A stretch of DNA of 33,851 nucleotides from an uncultured Oxalicibacterium sp. GTDB lineage: Bacteria; Pseudomonadota; Gammaproteobacteria; Burkholderiales; Burkholderiaceae_D. A program made the position numbers and the translations under genes. The notes under the pieces are model-generated. The model was not told the DNA's origin. It was given only the letters and a program-made list of their open reading frames with translations, and ran no database searches. Below, one piece after another: positions 28,305 to 33,851 of this stretch. The stretch spans positions 1-33,851 of the forward strand of contig NZ_CAJYMD010000033.1 in assembly GCF_913776015.1 (NCBI RefSeq). The letters run 5' to 3'. Within the stretch, counting starts at the first letter, position 1; every line of letters starts with the position of its first letter.

Positions 28305-28506
28305 GGCCCGGCGTGTACTCGTCTTCGAAATAATGCTTAACAGCATCATTTCTATAGTGATTATTTCTATCGATATCAATTGTCATTGCGCTTGCTTGCC
28401 ATTTTTTTTTAACCACAACGGAGGAGCATTTTCAGCAGCGCCCTAATAAACAAACAAGCTGACAGAAATCATTCTGTTTCAAGCCTTGATATGGAGAGTG
28501 AGATTA

Positions 28507-29895
28507 ATGACTGATACAACAATGAGCGCGTCGGGGATGACAGCCGGCGACAGTAAAGAAACGATTCAAAAAGAAACCATTCACCTGAAAGCGCCCGGCA
28601 CAGGGCTGGTAGACACCTGGAAAGCAATGGGGCCCGGTATTGCCGCGGCGATGACCGGCATCGGTGCCAGCCACATCATGCATGCTCCAACCGCAGGGGC
28701 ACGCTTTGGCTACGACCTGCTTTGGGTCATCCTTGCGGCCTACATCATCAAATACTGCGCGTTTGAATTTGCGCACCGCTACACGATGGTCAAAGGCGAG
28801 ACCATCATCAACGCCTACCACCGCAACGGTAACTGGCCGCTGTGGTTCATGATTTTCCAAGGCTTTGCCAATACCGTCGGGATTGCCGGACGTGCACTCG
28901 GTTGCGCGGCCATGCTGTGGGCGGCATTTCCATTCATGGCGCTGGAAACATGGGCGGTCGTGATTTTGCTGGGTACGGTTGCCATTCTGTGGGCCGGCAG
29001 TTACAAGGCCGTCGAAGGCATCTGCAAACTGCTGATTCTGATTTTTGCCGGCTCATGCTTTATCGCGTTTGCATTGCAGGCACCGCCTCCGATGGAGTAT
29101 CTGTCGCGGTTGGCGCCAACGCTGCCACCAATCGCCGCCATGATGCTGTTTGGCGCCATGTTCGGTTACTTCCCAACCACGCTTGAAGTCGCACCGATGC
29201 AATCGAATTGGGCAGTCGACAAAAAAGCCGGCATGGTCAAGATCAATGAGCTGCGTGCCCAAGGACACAAGGTAGAAATGGACAAGGACTACATGAAGAA
29301 CAGTCTGATCCTTTTCAAGCGCGACATGAACATCTCATACATCGTGTCAATGCTGTCCGGCATGATCTTCCTGATCGTCGGTGCCGCCGTTCTCAATCCG
29401 CTCGGCCTGGTACCGAAAGGCAGTGAGATGGGCGCGACCATTGCGCGCATCTATACCGATACATTCGGCGGCTGGATCTTCCCGGTCATTATTGCCGGTG
29501 GTGTCGCTGCACTGTTCTCGACCGTCTTCACCTATTTCGACGGTCAGGCTCGCATTACAGAAGAGTGCGCTGCACGCCTGTTCAAGAAGCTCGACACACC
29601 TACTGCACGCAAACTTGTGTACCGCGGCATGCAGATCATCTGGATCATCGCTGGTGTCGCAATCATTTACGGCCTGCCTGAACCGATCTTCGTCACGCAG
29701 TTGGCATCAGTGATGGCGCTGGTCTTCTCTCCCGTCTTGTACTGGCTGACCGTCAAGGCACTGAAAGACAATTTCACGACCGATTTCGAACGTGAGCTGT
29801 TGCCATCCAAGCTGATGTTCGCCTGGGCCTGGTTTGGCGTCATCGCCTTGGTCGGCATTACCGGTTGGGTGCTTTACACGCAGTTTCTGATGTAA
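28507..29895 (+). CDS. Nramp-related transporter lacking the canonical metal-binding motifs
   Basis: The 462-aa, about 11-helix protein aligns with Nramp/MntH at TM1, where GPGIAAAMTGI (from residue 42) parallels the family's GPG segment. The metal-binding DPGN is replaced by GASH (residues 53-56). In TM6 the MPH motif is replaced by a segment reading GAMFGYFPTT (about 216-225). True Mn/Fe Nramps use Asp and Asn of DPGN and Met of MPH to hold the ion, so the substrate here is probably something else (Mg-type NRMT homologues also lack this set). The ATG at 28507 is preferred over a TTG 21 nt upstream; GGAG is somewhat distant. It has a long structured leader and its own terminator. Confidence 0.82.
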   Translation: MTDTTMSASGMTAGDSKETIQKETIHLKAPGTGLVDTWKAMGPGIAAAMTGIGASHIMHAPTAGARFGYDLLWVILAAYIIKYCAFEFAHRYTMVKGETIINAYHRNGNWPLWFMIFQGFANTVGIAGRALGCAAMLWAAFPFMALETWAVVILLGTVAILWAGSYKAVEGICKLLILIFAGSCFIAFALQAPPPMEYLSRLAPTLPPIAAMMLFGAMFGYFPTTLEVAPMQSNWAVDKKAGMVKINELRAQGHKVEMDKDYMKNSLILFKRDMNISYIVSMLSGMIFLIVGAAVLNPLGLVPKGSEMGATIARIYTDTFGGWIFPVIIAGGVAALFSTVFTYFDGQARITEECAARLFKKLDTPTARKLVYRGMQIIWIIAGVAIIYGLPEPIFVTQLASVMALVFSPVLYWLTVKALKDNFTTDFERELLPSKLMFAWAWFGVIALVGITGWVLYTQFLM

Positions 29896-29901
29896 CCTCC
29901 G

Positions 29902-29923
29902 CCGTCATCCAGTCGGATGACGG
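29902..29923 (+). repeat. 9-bp hairpin directly after the Nramp-related gene
   Basis: CCGTCATCC and GGATGACGG pair perfectly around AGTC, 6 nt after the stop codon. No T-run follows; it probably stabilises the transcript end before the true terminator 20 nt further on. Confidence 0.55.
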
Positions 29924-29943
29924 TGTATGCCCATTACCGCTTG

Positions 29944-29980
29944 CCGGGGAAGCATCGTCGCGATTTTCCCCGGTTTTTTT
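29944..29980 (+). terminator. Terminator of the Nramp-related gene
   Basis: CCGGGGAA (29944-29951) and TTCCCCGG (29966-29973) form an 8-bp stem with a small ATCG/CGAT stem in the loop. Seven T follow. Confidence 0.9.
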
Positions 29981-30039
29981 AATTCCTCGCTCACACGGCA
30001 TGGCATGCTGCTGCCACCGTCAAAAAGAATGGCACTACC

Positions 30040-31305
30040 ATGAATGAAGAAATGAACCTCATCGCGGCCGTCCTATTCGGCATCGCGCTTATCCATACGT
30101 TTGCAGCCAAATCGTTCGAAAAACTGGCGCATCGCAGCAAACATCACTCGGGTCTGTTGCATCTTCTCGGTGAAATCGAAGTTGTGTTTGGGTTGTGGGC
30201 CTTTGTACTGATCGGCACCATGGCATTTGTCGTCGGTCCGCAAAACGCTATCGAATACGCCGAATCACGTCATTACACAGAGCCGCTTTTCGTCTTCGTG
30301 ATCATGATCATCGCCGCATCGCGTCCGGTACTGGAAACTGTTAAAGGTCTCGTCGCCGTGCTCGCGCGTGCCATGCCGATGCGCACCGCCGTTGCCCGTG
30401 TCTGGCTTTGCCTTTGCGTTGTGCCGCTGATCGGCTCCCTCATCACAGAGCCCGCTGCCATGACCCTTGCGGCATTGATGCTTGCTCCACTCGTCTTCCA
30501 CGACGGTCTTCCAGAATGGAAAAAATATGCAGCGCTCGGCGTGCTCTTCGTCAACATCTCGATCGGCGGCACGCTGACTTCCTTTGCCGCGCCCCCCGTA
30601 CTGATGGTAGCGGCCACCTGGAACTGGGACAGCGCCTTCATGGCTACCACGTTCGGCTGGAAAGCGGCGATTGCCGTCTTCATCAATGCCACCGCGGTCA
30701 CTGCGCTCATGGCCAGCCATCTCGTTGACAAGCCGTCGGAAGTCGAAAAAGCCGGTGGAGAATTACCGATGCCGGTTGCTGTCGCCGTCGTTCACTTGTT
30801 GGCATTGGCAGGCGTCGTTTATTTCGCGCACCATCCGGTGATTTTTCTGGCGATTTTCCTATTCTTCCTGGGCTTTACGAAAGCGTATGAACCGTACCAA
30901 AACCCATTGATTCTGAAGGAAGGCTTGCTGGTCGGATTTTTTCTTGCCGGTCTGGTCGTACTCGGCGGCATGCAGCAATGGTGGCTACAACCAATCGTCT
31001 CGGGTCTTGAGCCGACCGCACTGTTCTTCGGCGCATTGTTCCTCACCGCCATTACCGACAACGCTGCATTGACCTACCTCGGTTCTCTCATCGAAGGCAT
31101 GAGCGATGCAGCCAAGTACATGCTGATGGCCGGAGCAGTCGCCGGTGGTGGCCTGACAGTCATTGCCAATGCCCCAAATCCTGCAGGTGTCGCTTTGCTG
31201 CGCAGTGGGTTCAAGGATGGCGCCATTAGTATTCTGGGATTGGTGATCGGTGCGCTGGCACCGACCGCGGTTGCCGCCGCATTTTTCCTGATGTTCATTC
31301 CTTGA
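30040..31305 (+). CDS. Putative Na+/H+ antiporter (PF07399-type)
   Basis: This 421-aa protein has about 11-12 membrane helices. The paired inverted signatures are LITEPAAMTLAALMLAPLVF with GGTLTSFAAPPVLMVA in the first half, and AITDNAALTYLGSLIEG with VIANAPNPAGVALLRSGF in the second. These belong to the ion-transporter superfamily and match the putative Na+/H+ antiporter family. The acidic residues in TEPA and TDNA are likely ion-binding. The family has little experimental work, so the ion is inferred. The start at 30040 has a weak SD; an in-frame ATG at 30052 is possible. It is separated from the Nramp-related gene by a terminator. Confidence 0.8.
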   Translation: MNEEMNLIAAVLFGIALIHTFAAKSFEKLAHRSKHHSGLLHLLGEIEVVFGLWAFVLIGTMAFVVGPQNAIEYAESRHYTEPLFVFVIMIIAASRPVLETVKGLVAVLARAMPMRTAVARVWLCLCVVPLIGSLITEPAAMTLAALMLAPLVFHDGLPEWKKYAALGVLFVNISIGGTLTSFAAPPVLMVAATWNWDSAFMATTFGWKAAIAVFINATAVTALMASHLVDKPSEVEKAGGELPMPVAVAVVHLLALAGVVYFAHHPVIFLAIFLFFLGFTKAYEPYQNPLILKEGLLVGFFLAGLVVLGGMQQWWLQPIVSGLEPTALFFGALFLTAITDNAALTYLGSLIEGMSDAAKYMLMAGAVAGGGLTVIANAPNPAGVALLRSGFKDGAISILGLVIGALAPTAVAAAFFLMFIP

Positions 31306-31489
31306 TAGCGTAAGCAACGCTACGTCTAAGGATGTCGATACGACTGCCTTCGTGCCGGAGTTCTGGCGTGAAGGCAGTATGCGCTCTAGCCTCGCGGATT
31401 CGTCCCCAAAGTACATCCATTGCGTACGATTCACTTTCGCCCGCAATGCATTCAAGTCGCATGATTACCACCGACCATCCTTATTGCTC

Positions 31490-31783
31490 ATGAGCGAATT
31501 TCTCCTCAATTATCGATTTCCACTGGTCATTTCCATACTTTTGATTATTGCCGTAATCTGGCTATGGCAAGCAATACAATTCAGCGCGCAACAGAAACGC
31601 GCGCGAGACGATGCGAATTGCAACCATCAGCTTGGCTATGATTATTTGATATGGAAGCTCGATGGTGACGTCGCACTAGCCGACGAACTGATCCGCTTGG
31701 AGCGTGAACGACACGGCGGCACGCTTGCGCAGGCGATCGAGCGGGTTAACAACGCTGTGGCGAAAGACGAGCTCAATTCTTGA
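31490..31783 (+). CDS. Small single-helix membrane protein, unknown function
   Basis: I do not recognise this 97-aa protein. It starts MSEFLLNYRF and has one membrane helix (about residues 10-30, FPLVISILLIIAVIWLWQAI). A charged cytoplasmic tail of about 65 residues follows: QQKRARDDANCNHQLGYDYL, then LADELIRLERERHGGTLAQA. The frame stays open upstream, but sequence there is not convincing. No good SD precedes the ATG at 31490, so the start is uncertain. It is 184 nt from the antiporter gene, and that gap holds nothing I can identify. A terminator follows. Confidence 0.6.
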   Translation: MSEFLLNYRFPLVISILLIIAVIWLWQAIQFSAQQKRARDDANCNHQLGYDYLIWKLDGDVALADELIRLERERHGGTLAQAIERVNNAVAKDELNS

Positions 31784-31795
31784 GCAGATACACGT

Positions 31796-31824
31796 AAAAA
31801 AGCCGGCGAATGCCGGCTTTTTTT
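31796..31824. terminator. Bidirectional terminator between the small membrane gene and secF
   Basis: AAAAAAGCCGGC (31796-31807) and GCCGGCTTTTTT (31812-31823) form a 12-bp stem around GAAT, with seven T; the A-run serves the minus strand. Confidence 0.92.
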
Positions 31825-31848
31825 ATTGCGCGGATTGCGCGCCCACGA

Positions 31849-32793
31849 TTACACCACCGCACCGTCGTTCTCTGTCTTTTCCTTGACCGGTTTCAGCAAG
31901 TCTTCGCGCTTGACCCCCAACCACATCGCAATGGCCGCCGCGACGAAAACGGATGAGTAAATACCGAAACAGATACCGATCGTCAGCGCCAGCGCGAAGT
32001 AATGCAGCGTCGGACCACCGAAGAAGAACATCGACAGCACCATTAGCTGCGTCGAACCGTGCGTGATGATGGTACGCGAGATCGTACGTGTGATCGCGTG
32101 GTTCATTACTTCCGCGACAGGCAGCTTGCCGTAGCGACGATCACGGAAGGTTTCGCGCACGCGATCGAACACGATGACCGATTCGTTGACCGAATAACCC
32201 AGCACGGCGAGCACGGCGGCAAGCACGGTCAGCGAAAACTCCCAGCCGAAGAAGGCGAAGAAACCGAGAATGATCACGACGTCATGCAGGTTGGCGAAGA
32301 TCGAAGCAACCGCAAACTTCCATTCGAAACGGAATGCCAAGTAGATCATGATGCCGATCACCAGCATGCCAAGTGCCATCATGCCGTCATGGGCGAGTTC
32401 TTCACCCACTTGAGGACCGACGAATTCGACACGTTTGAGCTCAACCGCAGCATCCTGCGCTTTCAGTGCGCCCATCACGCGATCGCTGATCTGCGTCGTA
32501 TCCACACCTTGTTGTGCAGGCAGGCGAATCAGCACGTCCTGCGCGGTACCGAAACTCTGCACCTGCATATCGGTATAGCCCAGGCCGCCAAGCTCCTTGC
32601 GCACCGATTCCAGATCGGCCGCCTGTTTGTACTGCACTTCCATCACGGTACCGCCCGTGAATTCGATCGACAGATGCAATCCCTTGGAAAACAGGAAGAA
32701 CAACGCCAGACAGAACGTGAGGATCGAAATCAGGTTGAAGATCTTGGCATGGCGCAAGAACGGGATGTCTTTGTTGATCCGGAAAAATTCCAT
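31849..32793 (-). CDS. secF: Protein translocase subunit SecF
   Basis: This 314-aa inner-membrane subunit works with SecD to use the proton gradient in pulling preproteins through SecYEG. It has six membrane helices (first about 18-36) and a periplasmic P4 loop after FTGGTVMEVQYK. The conserved GYSVNESVIVFDRVRE and the segment beginning RTISRTIITHGSTQLMVL follow. The ATG at 32793 is preferred because AGAGG is six bases upstream. An adjacent GTG three bases earlier is less well spaced. It follows secD after 114 nt with a hairpin in between. Confidence 0.96.
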   Translation of the reverse strand: MEFFRINKDIPFLRHAKIFNLISILTFCLALFFLFSKGLHLSIEFTGGTVMEVQYKQAADLESVRKELGGLGYTDMQVQSFGTAQDVLIRLPAQQGVDTTQISDRVMGALKAQDAAVELKRVEFVGPQVGEELAHDGMMALGMLVIGIMIYLAFRFEWKFAVASIFANLHDVVIILGFFAFFGWEFSLTVLAAVLAVLGYSVNESVIVFDRVRETFRDRRYGKLPVAEVMNHAITRTISRTIITHGSTQLMVLSMFFFGGPTLHYFALALTIGICFGIYSSVFVAAAIAMWLGVKREDLLKPVKEKTENDGAVV

Positions 32794-32809
32794 CACTTAC
32801 CTCTTTGAC

Positions 32810-32832
32810 GATCGCTCCTTAGCGGAGCGATC
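32810..32832 (-). repeat. 9-bp hairpin in the secD-secF gap
   Basis: GATCGCTCC (32810-32818) and GGAGCGATC (32824-32832) pair perfectly around a 5-nt loop. It lies about 17 nt upstream of the secF start, next to its SD, and has no U-tract. It could adjust secF translation or mark a processing site; the effect is not shown. Confidence 0.5.
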
Positions 32833-32907
32833 TGCTTGTTTATCAATGCAATCTTTTCTTTGACTGACGCGGCAGAAGGTCCGCGCCCAATCAGGCATAT
32901 CTCGTAC

Positions 32908-33851
32908 TTAGTCGGCCACCTTGTCAGTCGGCTTCCAGACCTGACCGATGGAAATGCTGGTGAGACGTTTCTTGCGGCCGTACCAGAGGTTGACCACACC
33001 ACGCGACACGAATACCGACGAGAAGATCGAGGTAACGATACCCAGCGCATGCACGACGGCAAAACCGCGCACCGGACCAGAACCGAAAATCAGCAGCGCC
33101 AGTGCGGCAATCAGCGTCGTGATGTTCGAGTCAAGAATCGTCGCCCACGCACGGTCGAAGCCGAGTGCGATCGCCTGCTGTGGTGTCTGCCCCGCTCGCA
33201 ACTCTTCTCGTACGCGCTCATTGATGAGCACGTTGGCATCGATCGCCATACCCAGCGTCAGCGCAATAGCCGCAATACCCGGCAAGGTCAGCGTTGCCTG
33301 CAGCAACGACAGGATCGCCACCAGCAACATGACGTTCACGGCCAGCGCAAACACGCTGAACATGCCGAACACGCGATAGTAGATGATCATGAAGACACCC
33401 ATCGCGATGAAACCCCACAGCACGGAGTGGAAGCCCATCGAAATGTTTTCGGCACCGAGTTGCGGGCCAATCGTGCGCTCTTCGATGATTTCCATCGGTG
33501 CCGCCAGCGAACCGGCACGCAGAAGCAGAGCCAGATCGGCCGCCGCTTCGGACGATCCCATGCCGGTGATCTGGAAACGCGAACCAAGTTCGTCACGAAT
33601 CGTAGCCACCGTCAGCACTTCGCCCTTGTTCTTTTCGAACAGCACGATCGCCATCGATTTGCCGACACGCGAACGCGTCGCTTCGCGCATGCGACGACCA
33701 CCGTCGCCATTCAGGTCGATGCTGACCGATGGCTGCTGGTTCTGATCGAAGCTGGCCGATGCGCTGGAAATATATTCACCCGTAATCACCGGGTCCTTGT
33801 AGAGCACCACTGGCGCATTCTTGCCGACGCGGAACAGTTCGGAACCGAAAG
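32908..33851 (-). CDS. secD: Protein translocase subunit SecD, C-terminal 313 residues (cut by window edge)
   Basis: The visible part starts within the periplasmic domain (FGSELFRVGKNAPVVLYKD). It continues through VITGEYISSASASFDQ and SIDLNGDGGRRM, then AEN-type elements. The membrane domain has LTLGMAIDANVLINERVREE, the SecD signature, and GIVTSIFSSVFVSRG near the end. SecD and SecF act as a pair; secD is transcribed first, leftward, as usual. The N-terminus, including the first membrane helix, lies outside the window. Confidence 0.95.
   Translation of the reverse strand, partial: FGSELFRVGKNAPVVLYKDPVITGEYISSASASFDQNQQPSVSIDLNGDGGRRMREATRSRVGKSMAIVLFEKNKGEVLTVATIRDELGSRFQITGMGSSEAAADLALLLRAGSLAAPMEIIEERTIGPQLGAENISMGFHSVLWGFIAMGVFMIIYYRVFGMFSVFALAVNVMLLVAILSLLQATLTLPGIAAIALTLGMAIDANVLINERVREELRAGQTPQQAIALGFDRAWATILDSNITTLIAALALLIFGSGPVRGFAVVHALGIVTSIFSSVFVSRGVVNLWYGRKKRLTSISIGQVWKPTDKVAD

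Noticed and set aside
28371-28385. Fur-like sequence CGATATCAATTGTCA ahead of the Nramp-related gene
   Set aside because: Only about 10 of 14 positions agree and the dyad is poor. The transporter also lacks the Mn/Fe site, so iron control is not supported.
28390-28410. Run of nine T (28402-28410) in the leader of the Nramp-related gene, looking like a terminator tail
   Set aside because: No stem can be formed by the bases immediately upstream, so it is not an intrinsic terminator.

Overview
The window is an ordinary-looking piece of a Gram-negative chromosome with intermediate GC content. The gene set points to Betaproteobacteria, order Burkholderiales, and most likely Oxalobacteraceae (Herminiimonas/Janthinobacterium/Herbaspirillum type). 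The reasons are an E. coli-like pntA-pntB, a hemP-orf-bfd-tonB-exbB-exbD iron cluster, a nudJ-mnmA pair and a yceJ-yceI-yceI cluster. The taxonomic call is inference from family knowledge, not from a search. I saw no rRNA, tRNA, CRISPR array, IS element, phage gene or attachment site. Neither end is a natural boundary: thiG is cut on the left and secD on the right.

Left part (1-10400). A thiamine operon, thiC-thiS-thiG, runs leftward behind a clear TPP riboswitch. Upstream of it, also leftward, lies the glyoxylate-to-glycerate-to-pyruvate route: gcl (glyoxylate carboligase), hyi (hydroxypyruvate isomerase), glxR (tartronate semialdehyde reductase), ttuD (glycerate 2-kinase) and pyk (pyruvate kinase). 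A divergent LysR-type regulator is the probable controller. Two intercistronic gaps of this operon hold strong hairpins capped by UUCG on the transcribed strand. A terminator-like hairpin separates ttuD from pyk.

Middle (10400-18620). pntA-pntB (membrane transhydrogenase) and panD (aspartate decarboxylase) lie on the minus strand. nudJ-mnmA, overlapping, lie on the plus strand. A PAS-GGDEF cyclase converges on mnmA, followed by a membrane-anchored, stand-alone glutamate-synthase-type FMN/Fe-S protein.

Iron block (18750-22440). A sigma-70 promoter with a Fur-like box over the predicted start site drives hemP, an unrecognised 107-aa protein, bfd, tonB, exbB and exbD. Bacterioferritin (bfr) follows as its own unit. 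Together these cover haem/siderophore uptake, TonB energisation, and iron storage and release.

Right part (22440-33851). Here lie a GST-like protein, purB, a cytochrome b561-yceI-yceI set with a perfect palindrome at its promoter, a MarR regulator, a voltage-gated-type K+ channel with a C-terminal zinc ribbon, a divergent Nramp-related transporter, a putative Na+/H+ antiporter, a small membrane protein and secF-secD. The Nramp-related gene is the most interesting part of the window. It lacks the family's metal-binding DPGN and MPH motifs. It is preceded by about 420 nt of leader with a hairpin, a possible 32-codon leader ORF and an interlocked (pseudoknot-order) pair of helices. Nearly every transcription unit ends in a strong intrinsic terminator, and several of these serve both strands.
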